Shown here in pieces: positions 34,061 to 46,131 of a stretch of DNA of 64,000 bases. The stretch's first letter is position 1, and every line of letters starts with the position of its first letter. The notes beneath the pieces were generated by a model that had not been told where the DNA came from, did no database searches, and saw only the letters and a list, made by a program, of their open reading frames with translations. Source of the stretch: Strongylocentrotus purpuratus (lineage: Eukaryota; Echinodermata; Echinoidea; Camarodonta; Strongylocentrotidae); NCBI RefSeq assembly GCF_000002235.5, contig NW_022145613.1, positions 16,182,883 through 16,246,882 of the forward strand. The letters are read 5' to 3'. The position numbers were made by a program, and so were the translations under genes.

Positions 34061-34994
34061 ACGACGAGCAAATATGACGTTAGCGTTTCGGTACTCCCAT
34101 TGATTAAATTCTATTTTTCAAATATTTTCAGTTCTCCCCCCCCCCCCTATAAGAAACATATTAGATTTATAAAACCCCGGTCACACTGACGAGACCGACA
34201 TCAGATCGAATCCAGACCGAATGGTTCCTGGCCACTCTGCAGGTTTGATGTAATATAATGATTTGCTCAGTCTTTTCTTGGTCTAATGTCAGTCTCGCTG
34301 CTGTTTTATTTATTTTATTTTATTCTTATATACAAAACACAAAAATATACATATAAACAATAACAATTTCGATGCAAATACACAAATAAGAATTAAATTA
34401 AAATGTTGAATAACCTGCAAATATTATTGGAAAAAGTAAAAGAGATAATAAGAATAAAGCCTAAGAGGTCTTGTGGTGTAAATTCCCTCAAAGAAAAATG
34501 TTTGCAAAAATATTTACAATTTTACTTTAAACATGTATCTACCACAACAGAAAATACATAAAACAAGTACAGTATCATTATATAGATTTAAAACATCAAA
34601 ATAACTACGACTAATATAATGCATTCATATTTAAGGATGAGAAGTTTTTTTAAATGCGGATGTAGTTGAGCAAGTACGAAAGTCATTAGGGATGGTATCG
34701 CATGAAACTTAAGGTATATCTAATTCATTCATATCGTTTGGGTATGATCAAACTAGCGGCGTGTAAATAATTATTTACATGATCAAACAGTTTAATACCC
34801 CCCTCTCTCTCTCTCTCTCTCTCTATCACTTTATCTCTCTCCCTCTCCTCAGCTAGAACTCCCTCTGTACCTTTATTTCTCCTTCCCTATCTCTTTGATA
34901 TCACGTGTGTAGGCGTCATGATGCACTGAGTCATTGCTTGTATCTTTCATTTTGTTTATACTATATTTGTTTTTTACATGCTATGTATATGAAC

Positions 34995-35078
34995 ATTATA
35001 TTGAAATGTTCTTCAGCCTGTGCTGCTGGTCATTTCTTATGGACCAATAAATGAATTGATAAATAAATATATAAACAA
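34995..35078 (+). mobile_element. LINE-like 3' tail, AATAAATGAA type
   Basis: CAGCCTGTGCTGCTGGTCAT, then TTCTTATGGACCAATAAATG with AATAAATA repeats, resembles the 3' tail of a non-LTR element. It is repeated in unit B at about 40468-40540. The 129-codon frame starting at 35020 begins inside it and is not credible. Confidence 0.4.
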
Positions 35079-35484
35079 ATACAATTTTCTCTGTCACGTA
35101 TATTTTTTGAACTGTTCAAACGCATGTGGGCTGGAAGATGGAACCTTGGGTAGTATTTTTTTAATTTATTTTTTCAAATATTTAAGCGCGGATGCCAATT
35201 GGCAAAGCATCTTCGTTCTTATTTTCCTCTACCGGTATAATTATTTTTCTTATGTTATAAATGTTTTGTACTCTATATTATGTCAAATAATTATGTCAAT
35301 GTTTAGTTTTGATGAATGTTATATTTTTTTTAGATATTCCTTGTATTTTTGTATATCGCATACTTGTTATGTCGTTCTAGAGGGCGTACTTAGAAAGCAG
35401 TTTTGTTAAACTGAATGTATTTCAAGTTCTGAGAAAGTTTCCGAAGGTAAATCATTTTTAAGTGAAGTAAAAGTAAAGTCGGCT

Positions 35485-36900
35485 TTAAACTATTAAAGGC
35501 CGACGCCTCATACGCCGAACGAAGTTTATTGGATCTGGAATTCTATCGAAACGACACCGTACTATGCACCCCATGACCTCCCGAAAGGACCTCATGGTCC
35601 TGGCATAGATGATGGGATTGAGGCAACTATTAAAAACAAGAAGAAGATAATTCCAATGTACGGCAGGTCTACTGGATGGCACTAAAGTCCCAATGCCAAA
35701 GGGAAGAATGAAAATGACGTAAACGACGATGATGATGGCTAGTTTCTTGGTGATTCCCACGGTTGTCCTGTTTAACGTCGTTTCTTGGTCTTCGCACCTC
35801 ACCTGCTTTGGAAACCTTTCCCTCTGGATGACCGGGAGGGTAATGCATGCTTGTTGAACTTGATCCGACTGAGCGTTTGTGCATGGTGGGTCAAGATCTG
35901 ACGGCAAAATGATTACTGGTGCATTTGTGTTGGCGGATATAGAAGCAACTTCTACAGTCTGATCACTCTGATTCTTGTTTTGTAAATCACATGTAAAGTT
36001 ATGGGGTGGAATAGTGTGGACTGGCTGATTTGATGCAGAGTCTCGTCGGCTGTGTGTAGCTTGGGTGTTCCTTTCATCAGGAACTACCTCTGACGAAGGA
36101 TCATCAGACGAAGCAATGGCAGGATGATGAGAAGTTCCTTCATACCCACCGTTTCCGAGAGCCATCTTGTTATGATCTGCAACCTCGATGCCCAACCTGG
36201 ATTGCATAGTCCATTCGTGTTTCGCTACAAGACGATATATCCTAAAATAAATGACTAGAATTGCTGCGAAAGCTGGTAGGATAATAAGAAGCCCAGCCAT
36301 CATGCAGAAATAATATACGCGTTCACTTCCAGTGTCCACAGCACATAGTTTATACTCATAGGAGTATCCGAGAGTGATATATCCACTAAAATGAGGCACT
36401 ACGAGAAGAAGAAACGGGTAGAACCATGTGAATAAAATCATCAGTGCAATGTTCCTTGGGGTGTACAACTTCTGGAACATCTCTTTTGATCTACTCAGTA
36501 GGTACCAACGGTTGAAGGCGGTGAAGGCAAGCGTAAGGACACTTGCACCCACGCAGTTCATACTTACTGTCCCAACGAGGGTGCAGATCCAATCCGGCAG
36601 ATGCCAACCAGTTATACTTAACATAGCTATGGCGTTGAATGGTAGCCATAGGCATGATAGTAAATCGGCGCACGCTAGGTTGCCGAAAAAACAATTGGTG
36701 GCATTTCTAAGTTTTCGGGAAAGAGCTATTGCTAAGATTACCAGTGAGTTTCCGATACTCCCTATGATTGATATGGCCACAAAGACCGTACCTATGATGA
36801 AACGTTGGGTGTGATTTTCCAGGACGTACAGACGATTATCAATGTGAGGTCCTACATTTGAGCTGTTCTGAAGCGGTGAGAAGGTAGATCGTTCCGACAT
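35485..36900 (-). CDS. class A GPCR, tandem copy A, 471 aa
   Basis: This is a complete single-exon receptor. I use the ATG at 36900 (M-S-E-R-S). The frame is open 5' of this to a splice acceptor (TTTCCCAG at 36962), passing GTG codons only, so a preceding exon could add a few residues. Features from this ATG are N-glycosylation sites N12 (NSS) and N29 (NHT), D79 in TM2, C106/C186, N-R-W at 130-132 and P209. A long third intracellular loop of about 160 residues follows, then K-K-L-A-I-I-I-V-V-Y-V-I-F-I-L-P in TM6, N-P-I-I-Y-A in TM7 and a tail R-T-M-R-S-F-R-E-V-M ending in a basic stretch. It is the same subfamily as the 29552 receptor and nearly identical to the 41262-42683 copy. Ligand unknown; plasma membrane inferred. 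Confidence 0.9.
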   Translation of the reverse strand: MSERSTFSPLQNSSNVGPHIDNRLYVLENHTQRFIIGTVFVAISIIGSIGNSLVILAIALSRKLRNATNCFFGNLACADLLSCLWLPFNAIAMLSITGWHLPDWICTLVGTVSMNCVGASVLTLAFTAFNRWYLLSRSKEMFQKLYTPRNIALMILFTWFYPFLLLVVPHFSGYITLGYSYEYKLCAVDTGSERVYYFCMMAGLLIILPAFAAILVIYFRIYRLVAKHEWTMQSRLGIEVADHNKMALGNGGYEGTSHHPAIASSDDPSSEVVPDERNTQATHSRRDSASNQPVHTIPPHNFTCDLQNKNQSDQTVEVASISANTNAPVIILPSDLDPPCTNAQSDQVQQACITLPVIQRERFPKQVRCEDQETTLNRTTVGITKKLAIIIVVYVIFILPFGIGTLVPSSRPAVHWNYLLLVFNSCLNPIIYARTMRSFREVMGCIVRCRFDRIPDPINFVRRMRRRPLIV

Positions 36901-36961
36901 CCTTTGAATGGCCCGGGACTTCAGTAGGCCGATGATTTTCACCACGTTAAATGTCGAATAC

Positions 36962-39539
36962 CTGGGAAATGCGAAACAATATCAACATTAACAAAAAGTA
37001 GGGGATTGGTTATTATTTTCACATACGGTAGAACAAGGTGAGAAATTAATTATTTTAGTTTCACAAAAATCTTCTTTACGTTAATCCCTTAATGTCCATT
37101 GCACTTAGGGTGCCATTTCGATACCTATACTCTAATTAATCGAGCCTATTAAAAACAATTCGCCAAAATCTGGCCATTAAAGTAATTGTTAGAACTCTTC
37201 ATTTGCAATCACTGTTGTACGACGTCACTCGATCTAACATGACCCACCGCAGACTCCACCACAGTTCTCAAACTCAATCATCTCACCAAAAACTTTCGCT
37301 TGGATACGCGGGGGATAACATTGATCAATTTAAACGAGTTTTACATGGTTGAAAAATTACAATTACACAGAAAATTACTTTATCAAACTAAAAAAAAGCC
37401 AAAGTGTGATATGGTAATAAAGCTCTGTCGTCCAACCCGTTGGTTTTACACAGAAAACAAGCTGAAAATAACAGTAAATTGACTATTTTAACTAATAAAA
37501 CGCGTTAGTAAATCATAATAAAATTGTAATTTGTTTGCTTTAGCCGAAATACATAATTTTTGTCGTACTTTACTAGTCAACCTAGGCAAAATATGTGGTA
37601 CTTTTAGCAGAATGAAGATTGATGTAAAAAAGAATACGGTCCATTTCGCTCCAAACGTTTTGATAAGAAGTTACCGACAATGTAAACATCCACTCTTGGT
37701 TTTAAAAAATGAACTCGTCATCAACATGTAAAGCAACCCGACCTCCTCTCCCTGATGAACGATCTGCTCGAATCATGGTTTAATGTTTTAAATTAAATAT
37801 GGGAGGGAAGTTTTTATTCAGTCATGTTTCGGAGATGGCTATCACGGCGAAAGAAAAATTCTTTAGTAGAGTCTCAATAAATTCAATGTTTTTATTGAGG
37901 CTTCTTGCATTATGCAGTGTAGGATAATGAATGAGGATTTACTACTGTGATTGTCAATAAATTGCGATACGACATGTTTATGGTCTATAAATATTGACAG
38001 TCGGGGATAGCAGATAGCAGTATATTAGTTAGATCAACACTCGCGTCGATTGGGGGAGTTTCCTTCAAAACAGCTCTTACGGTGACTCTGTGAACATATT
38101 TTTGTTTAAAGGCATCTTCTTGATAGTGATAGTTTTGCATAAAGAGATTAAGCTGTGGTTGGAGGTGGAGTGTTAAGATACGGGTAAAAGTACAGAGATG
38201 AACATGAAATGAAGATGAAAAGTAATCAAGATAAATTTAACAGGAATTTTATATCCCTGTTTTCTGGAGTTAAACATTGTTTACCCCTTTCGTAGCCAAT
38301 TGATAGAATATAAATACGGCAATTAAATACATGAACTATAGCCATATAAGGGATAAACGAAATATGAGATGGCGAGTGGTGTTTCCTGGTGTAAAAGTCA
38401 GCATAATTGGAAGAAATATCATCATTATTTTGAAGAAAAACGAAAAAGGAGAGGAAAATAATTTGATTAGTCGAGCTCACATCTCATTAACAACTAACAA
38501 TTTTATAGTGACGAGTGCGTTATGCAGAAATGGTGAATCGGATTACAAGCTAGTTTCAAACAAGAGCACCGCGTATAAACTTATCAGCTAGGAGCCCATA
38601 ATTTCGGTTCATCGTTTGCAAGACCTGTTTAAATCATCTTACATGAAAGCATGGAGTTTGTAAAAAAAAATGTACATTCAAAGTGCCATATCCGAGTATG
38701 TTTAACCCTGCATGTCCGCGAAGATTATTTGAGAATCGAGATATTGTCAATGAAAGAGATAATGTTTTTCGTTTTATCGAGTGTTACTCGGATTTTGTTA
38801 CTCATTTGTACACAATATACAAAAGAAAATTGTGTTTACATTCGAATTGACATGATAAAGGTTTGATATGAAGTGATAATTGAAGTATAGTATACATGGA
38901 AGCAATTCATTGGTTAAAAAATAAATGCAGAAATATTAGATAGTCTACCTTTGTATGAGATTGTGCATAGATACTCTATCATTACATCATATACGAAAAA
39001 TGTTTCGTAGTATACACATTATTCCAGTTCATGCATGGTTACTCAACGTTTTACCGCTGTCATGTAGTAGATTTATGATGTATGTGGAGTTGTATAATTT
39101 TCTCTCCCTTCCCCTTTTCTTTTCCTTTTCTTCTCTTTAATATTCTGTCGATTTCAGTAAAGTGAGAATGTTTACACTTAAGTGAGGAGAAAAAAAAGAA
39201 AAAGGAATTTATGTATCAAGATAAAACGTGCCAAGCAGCATTCGAAGTAGGTCTGCTTGACGTCTATTGCTTCTAAACTTAGTTTCGGGTGAATTAAAGA
39301 GGCAAATATAGATTCATCAACAAATCGCATCTCATTTACAAACATGACGTCAGCTGTACAAGAGAAATGTGTAAAGGATTTACATTAACATGGAAATATA
39401 TGGGAATGCACATAGGCATGAGTAGCACTCTTATCATTATCATTATCTTATCAAGGATGATTCGTGAATGATCAGTTATTTCATTGGGATACCAATTAAT
39501 TGGTATTTTACCTGTTTATATGCTTGTAAAATTTGTCTA
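36962..39539. other. upstream region of GPCR copy A
   Basis: Non-coding sequence shared with 42745-45290 in unit B. It probably holds the 5' exon and promoter of the receptor, but I cannot place them. Small frames (37300-37482, 37531-37731) are conserved only because the whole unit is duplicated. Confidence 0.4.
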
Positions 39540-39660
39540 TTTTGTTTTTGATGCTGTTATTTGTTTTATTATTACCGAACAGGGCCTCATGGAAAACCAC
39601 CAAATCGTTGATATGTGCCACCCTGTATAAATATCAGAAATAAATTTTTTAAAAATAAAA
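39540..39660 (+). mobile_element. LINE-like 3' end
   Basis: ACAGGGCCTCATGGAAAACC, then CCACCCTGTATAAATATCAG and AATAAA-rich sequence, resemble the 3' end of a CR1-like element. It is repeated at about 45345-45440 in unit B. Confidence 0.35.
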
Positions 39661-39868
39661 AATCTCTACATCACTGGGGAAATGTTTTATGACTCCAGAA
39701 TTCAGGTCTTGTTTACCTGATGTTAGTGTTGTCATGCAGCTGAATGACGGTGTAACATCTCAGAGTTTATATTAACTCAAAACCAAAAGACATATTGAGT
39801 AAATTTGCAATATCATCACAAACCATGACAACAGTAATATACATTGTACGTTGTACGATATAAAAACA

Positions 39869-39963
39869 TTAAAGCCACACTGCACTACTTGTAGATACTT
39901 GCGCCCTCTGTATAGCAAACAATGCCTAATCGGTGACCATTGGTCCCCCATGATCCTCTTTTT
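39869..39963. mobile_element. TTAAAGCC MITE, truncated at duplication junction
   Basis: It matches the left half of the MITE at 45649-45833 and stops at CCTCTTTTT, where unit B begins. This places the tandem-duplication breakpoint inside the element. Confidence 0.85.
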
Positions 39964-42900
39964 TAGTTTTACTTTAAACATGTATCTTCCACAACAGAAA
40001 AGACATGAAACAAGTACATTATCATTATATAAATTTAAAAAATCAAAATAACTACGACTGATATAATGCATTCATATTTAAGGATGAGAAGTTTTTTTTT
40101 AATGCGGATGTAGTTGAGCAAGTACGAAAGTCATAAGGGATGGTATCGCATGAAACTGACTAAGGTATATCTAATTCATTCATATCCTTTGGGTATGATC
40201 AAACTAGCGGCGTGTAAATAATTATTTACATGATCAAACAGTTTAATACCCCCCTCTCTCTCTCTCTCTCTCTATCACTTTATCTCTCTCCCTCTCCTCA
40301 GCTAGAACTCCCTCTGTACCTTTATTTCTCCTTCCCTATCTCTTTGATATCACGTGTGTATGCGTCATGATGCACTGAGTCATTGCTTGTATCTTTCATT
40401 TTGTTTATACTATATTTGTTTGTTTACATGCGATGTATATGAAATTATTATATATATTGAAATATTCTTCAGCCTGTGCTGCTGGTCATTTCTTATGGAC
40501 CAATAAATGAATGAATAAATAAATATATAAACAAATACAGTTCTCTCTGTCACGTATACTCTTTTGAACTGTCCAAACGCATGTTGACTGTAAGATAGAA
40601 CCTTGGGGTAGTAGTTATCTAATTTATCATTTCTTTTTCCTAAATCTGAAAACATAATGCATTCGGGGGCGGAGGCATACAAATGGTAAAAATCGAACGG
40701 GATACTTATTATATACAAAAAATTAATATCATTTCAGTGGCTTGTTAATTCACCAAAAGAAAAACCTTTCGTAGTTAGCACACGGTATATACTACGATCG
40801 CCAAAATGATAAACACACACATATGGTTTAGACAGGACTATGACATGTATGGGGAGGCTCCACTTCGTCTATTGTATAAGAATCACTCCTAATGTGGTGG
40901 AGGTATTTCATGAAAAACTATTTTCACTTTCAAGCAAAACAATTTTCCAAAGTATATATCCCGAGTATTGCGTATTTTTGTCAGTTACTTTTACAATTGG
41001 TAGAAATAAACATTTTGTCTGCTCATGATCGCATTGCATATCTCCGAACTGTCTTATCCTTTAGTGGTACTTGCCGCCCACTACACGAAAAGGGTGTAGC
41101 CGACAATAGGAATTGTAACTTGTGTAATAAGTTCATTGCGGATTACACTGAAGAATCATCGTCACTAATTGTATTACTCTTGCGTTTCGAGAAATCAGAC
41201 TGCATTTTTCAAATTTTCCGAGGGTAAAGAATTTTTAAGTGAAGTAAAAGTAAAGTAAGCTTTAAACTATTAAAGGCCGACGCCTCATACGCCGAACGAA
41301 GTTTATTGGATCTGGAATTCTATCGAAACGACACCGTACTATGCACCCCATGACCTCCCGAAAGGACCCCATGGTCCTGGCATAGATGATGGGATTGAGG
41401 CAACTATTAAAAACAAGAAGAAGATAATTCCAAGGTACGGCAGATCTACTGGATGGCGCTAAAATTAAAGTCCCAATGCCAAAGGGCAGAATGAAAATGA
41501 CGTAAACGACGATGATGATGGCTAGTTTCTTGGTGATTCTCACCGTTGTCCTGTTCAACGTCATTTCTTGGTCTTCGCACCTCTCCTGCTTTGGAAACCT
41601 TTCTCTCTGGGTGACCGGGAGGGTAATGCATGCTTGTTGAACTTGATCTGACTGAGCGTTTGTGCATGGTGGGTCAAGAGCTGACGGCAAAATGATTACT
41701 GGCGCATTTGTGTTGGCGGATATAGAAACAACCTCTACAGTCTGATCACTCTGATTCTTGTTGTGTAAATCACATGGAAAGCTATGGGGTTGAATAGTGT
41801 GGACTGGCTGATTTGATGCAGAGTCTCGTCGGCTGTGTGTGGCTTGGGTGTTCCCGTCATCAGGAACTACCTCTGACGAAGGATCATCAGACGAAGCAAT
41901 GGCAGGATGATGAGAAGTCCCTTCATACCCACCGTTTCCGAGAGCCATCTTGTTATGATCTGCAACCTCGATGCCCAACCTGGATTGCATAGTCCATTCG
42001 TGTTTCGCTACAAGACGATATATCCTGAAATAAATGACCAGAATTGCTGCAAAGGCTGGTAGGATGATAAGAAGCCCAGCCGTCATGCAGAAATAATATG
42101 CGCGTTCACTTCCAGTGTCCACAGCACATAGTTTATACTCATAGGAGTATCCGAGAGTGATATAGCCACTAAAATGAGGCACAACAAGAAGAAGAAACGG
42201 GTAGAACCATGCGAATAAAATCATCAGTGCAATGTTCCTTGGGGTGTACAATTTCTGGAACATCTCTTTTGATCTACTCAGTAGGTACCAACGGTTGAAG
42301 GCGGTGAAGGCAAGCGTAAGGACACTTGCACCCACGCAGTTCATACTTACTGTCCCAACGAGGGTGCAGATCCAATCCGGCAGATGCCAACCAGTTATAC
42401 TTAACATAGCTGTAGCGTTGAATGGTAGCCATAGGCATGATAGTAAATCAGCGCACGCTAGGTTGCCGATAAAACAGTTTGTGGCATTTCTAAGTTTTCG
42501 GGAAAGAGCTATTGCTAAGATTACCAGTGAGTTTCCGATACTCCCTATGATTGATATGGCCACAAAGACCGTACCTATGATGAAACGTTGGGTGTGATTT
42601 TCCAGGACGAACAGACGATTATCAATGTGAGGTCCTACAGTTGAGCTGTTCTGAAGCGGAGAGAAGGTAGATCGTTCCGACATCCTTTGAATGGCCCGGG
42701 ACTTCAGCAGGCCGATGATTTTCACCACATTAAATGTCGAATACCTGGGAAATGCGAAACAATATCAACATTAAAAAAGTAGGAGATTGGTTATTATTTT
42801 CACATACGGTAGAACAAGGAGAGAAATGAATTATTTTGGTTTCACAAAAATCTTCTTTACGTTAATCCCTTAATGTCCATTGCACTTAGGGTGCCATTTC

Positions 42901-45733
42901 GATACCTATACTCTAATTAATCGAGCCTATTAAAAACAATTCGCCAAAATCTGGCCATTAAAGTAATTGTTAGAACTCTTCATTTGCAATCACTGTTGTA
43001 CGACGTCACTCGATCTAACATGACCCACCGCAGACTCCACCACAGTTCTCAAACTCAATCATCTCACCAAAAACTTTCGCTTGGATACGCGGGGATAACA
43101 TTGATCAATTTAAACGAGTTTTACATGGTTGAAAAATTAAAATTACACAGAAAATTACTTTATCAAACTAAAAAAAAGCCAAAGTGTGACATGGTAATAA
43201 AGCTCTGCCGTCCAACCCGTTGGTTTTACACAGAAAACAAGCTGAAAATAACAGTAAATTGACTATTTTAACTAATAAAACGCGCTAGTAAATCATAATA
43301 AAATTGTAATTTGTTTGCTTTAGCCGAAATACATAATTTTTGTCGTACTTTACTAGTCAACCTAGGCAAAATTTGTGGTACTTTGAGCAGAATGAAGATT
43401 GATGTAAAAAAGAATACGGTCCATTTTGCTCCAAACGTTTTGATAAGAAGTTACCGACAATGTAAACATCCACTCTTGGTTTTAAAAAATGAACTCGTCA
43501 TCAACATGTAAAGCAACCCGACCTCCTCTACCTGACGAACGATCTGCTCGAATCATGGTATAATGTTTTAAATTAAATATGGGAGGGAATTTTTTATTCA
43601 GCCATGTTTCGGAGATGGCTATCACGGAGAAAGAAAAATTCTTTAGTAGCGTCTCAATTAATTCAATGTTTTTATTGAGGCTTCTTGCATTATACAGTGT
43701 AAGATAATGAAGGTGAATTTACTACTGTGACTGTCAATAAATTGCGATACGACATTTGTATGGAGTATAAATATTGACAGTCGGGGTTTTTACCAGATAG
43801 CAGTATATTAGTTGGATCAACGCTCGCGCCGATTGGGGGAGTTTCCTTCAAAACAGCTTTTACGTTGACTCTGTGAACATATTTTTGTTTAAAGGCATTT
43901 TCTTGGGATTGATAGTTTTGCAGAGAGATTAAGCTGTGCAGAATGTGAGTTGGATGTAGAGTGTTAAGAGAAGCGTAAAAGTACAGAGATGAAGATGAAA
44001 TGAAGATGAAAAGTAATCAAGAGAAATTTAACAGGAATTTCATATCCCTATTTTCTTGAGTTAAACATGTACATTATTTACCCCTTTCTTAGTCAAATGA
44101 TAGAATATAAATACGGCAATGAAATACATGAACTATAGTCATATAAGGAATAAACGAAATATGAGATGGCGAGTGGTGTTTCCTGGTGTAAAAGTCAGCA
44201 TAATTGGAAGAAATATCATCATTATTTTGAAGAAAAACGAAACTTGAAAGGAGAGGAAAATAATTTGATTAGTCGAGCTCACATCTCATTCACAACTAAC
44301 AATTTTATAGTGACGAGTGCGTTATACAGAAATTGTGAATCGGATTACAAGCTAGTTTCAAACAAGAGCACCGCGTATCCACTAATCAGCTAGGAGCCCA
44401 TAATTTCAGTTCATCGTTTGTAAGACCAGTTTAAATCATCTTACATGAAAGCATGGAGTTTGTAAAAAATGTACATTCAAAGTGCCATATCCGAGTATGT
44501 TTAACCCTGCATGTCCGCGAAGATTATTTGAGAATCGAGATTTGGTCAAAGAAAGAGATAATACGGGTCGGTGCTTTCGTTTTCATCGAGTGTACGTCAC
44601 TCGGATTCGTAACTCATTTGTGCACGATATACAACAGAAAATTGTTTACATTCGAATTGTCATGATAATGGTTTGATATGAAGTGATAATTGAAGTATAG
44701 TATACATGGAAGCAATTCATTGGTTAAAAAATAAATGCAGAAATATTAGATAGTCTACCCTTGTATGAGATCGTGCAGAGATACTCTATCATTACATCAT
44801 ATACGAAAAGTGTTTCGTAGTGTACTCAACGTTTTACTGCTGTCATGTAGTAGCTTTATGATGTATGTGGAGTTGTATAATTTTCTCTCCCTTTCCCCTT
44901 TTCTTTTCCTTTTCTTCTCTTTAATATTCTGTCGATTTTAGTAAAGTGAGAATGTTTACACTTAAGTGAGCAGAAAAAAAAGGGAAAAAAACGAAAAAGG
45001 AATTTATGTATCAAGATAAAAGTAGCATTCGAAGTAGGTCTGCTTGACATCTATTGCTTCTAAAGCTAGTGTCGGGTGATTAAAAGAGGCAAAAATAGAT
45101 TCATCAATAAATTGCATCTCAATTACAAACATGACGTCAGCTGTACAAGAGAAATGTGTGAAGGATTAACATTAACATGGAAATATATGGGAATGCACAT
45201 AGGCATGAGTAGCACTCTTATCATTATCTTATCAAGGATGATTCTTGAATGATCAGTTATTTCATTGGGATACCAATTAATTTGTATGTTACCTGTTTAT
45301 ATGCTTGTGTATTTATCTATTTTGTTTTTGATGCTGTTATTTGTTTTATTTTTACCGAACAGGGCCTCATGGAAAACCACCAAATCGTTGATATGTGCCA
45401 CCCTGTATAAATATCAGAAATAATTAAAAACAAAAATAAAAATCTTTACATGACTGGGGAAATGTTTTATGACTCCAGAATTCAGGTCTTGTTTACCTGA
45501 TGTTAGTGTTGTCATGCAGCTGAATGACGGTGTAACATCTCAGAGTTTATATTAACTCAAAACCAAAAGACATATTGAGTTAATTTGCAATATCATCACA
45601 AACCATGACAACAGTAATATACATTGTACGTTGTACGATATAAAAACATTAAAGCCACACTGCACTACTTGTAGATACTTGCGCCCTCTGTATGCCTAAT
45701 CGGTGACCACTGGTCCCCCATGATCCTCTTTTT
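39964..45733. repeat. tandem segmental duplication, unit B (about 5.8 kb)
   Basis: Copy of 34519-39963, with the 41262-42683 receptor. Its right end passes into the complete MITE (to 45833), so this is the original right flank. The segment 40625-41215, downstream of the receptor, does not align with unit A. Confidence 0.88.
41262..42683 (-). CDS. class A GPCR, tandem copy B, 473 aa
   Basis: This is a complete single-exon paralogue of the 35485-36900 receptor, started at the equivalent ATG (42683) below an equivalent splice acceptor. By eye I count 23 substitutions and one two-residue insertion over the open frame, about 95% identity. The insertion (G-T-L-I-L-A-P) and P-to-S and H-to-P changes cluster in the TM6/extracellular loop 3 region; others cluster in the third intracellular loop. 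All structural residues are retained: TM2 Asp, the TM3/loop-2 cysteine pair, N-R-W, and N-P-I-I-Y. Both copies therefore look functional. The tail G-S-F-R-E-V-M and R-C-R-F-D-R-I-P match the family. Ligand unknown. Confidence 0.9.
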   Translation of the reverse strand: MSERSTFSPLQNSSTVGPHIDNRLFVLENHTQRFIIGTVFVAISIIGSIGNSLVILAIALSRKLRNATNCFIGNLACADLLSCLWLPFNATAMLSITGWHLPDWICTLVGTVSMNCVGASVLTLAFTAFNRWYLLSRSKEMFQKLYTPRNIALMILFAWFYPFLLLVVPHFSGYITLGYSYEYKLCAVDTGSERAYYFCMTAGLLIILPAFAAILVIYFRIYRLVAKHEWTMQSRLGIEVADHNKMALGNGGYEGTSHHPAIASSDDPSSEVVPDDGNTQATHSRRDSASNQPVHTIQPHSFPCDLHNKNQSDQTVEVVSISANTNAPVIILPSALDPPCTNAQSDQVQQACITLPVTQRERFPKQERCEDQEMTLNRTTVRITKKLAIIIVVYVIFILPFGIGTLILAPSSRSAVPWNYLLLVFNSCLNPIIYARTMGSFREVMGCIVRCRFDRIPDPINFVRRMRRRPLIV

Positions 45734-45833
45734 CTTATGTTATTTGAGAGCTGAGTTGATGAGATAACCACCTGTCCAGTGACCTTGCAGTGTGGTCTAA
45801 TCCCTCCTTTACACTATTACTGATTGCCTTTAA
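45649..45833. mobile_element. complete 185-bp TTAAAGCC MITE
   Basis: It runs from TTAAAGCCACACTGC to TTGCCTTTAA with complementary short ends; TTAA at the termini may be the target duplication. It marks the right end of the tandem duplication. Confidence 0.75.
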
Positions 45834-46131
45834 TAAGTCGCCCAGACACAGTGATACACCAAAAGTATCATTACATCATTGTGAAAATGTTTTATGCACG
45901 ACATTCAGAAATTCAGATCACAGTTAAACCTGTCGCTAATGTCGTCATACAGTTAAATCTATGACACTAGTAAGTAACAGTATACATGTATCATACATGG
46001 TAAGACAAAAGTACATAAATGCACAAATGAATCAATCTGACATGAATATAATAAATGTGAATGTGAAACGAGCACATATAAAATCTGCATAGAACTGGCA
46101 AAATAGTCCATACTTTATCATTGCCTCACTA

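Larger units (their letters stand above)
34519..39963. repeat. tandem segmental duplication, unit A (about 5.4 kb)
   Basis: It begins at TTTTACTTTAAACATG (about 34520) and ends inside a MITE at about 39963, where unit B begins with the same TTTTACTTTAAACATG. It carries the 35485-36900 GPCR and its upstream region. It is near-identical to unit B except downstream of the receptor (35165-35440), where the two do not align. Confidence 0.88.

Noticed and set aside
35020-35409. 129-codon hydrophobic frame that could pass for a small membrane protein
   Set aside because: It starts in a LINE-like tail, is AT-driven, and the matching region of unit B (40625-41215) does not preserve it.
36428-36814. 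128-codon plus-strand frame, also found at 42232-42597
   Set aside because: Antisense shadow of the receptor transmembrane region; conserved only because the receptor genes are.
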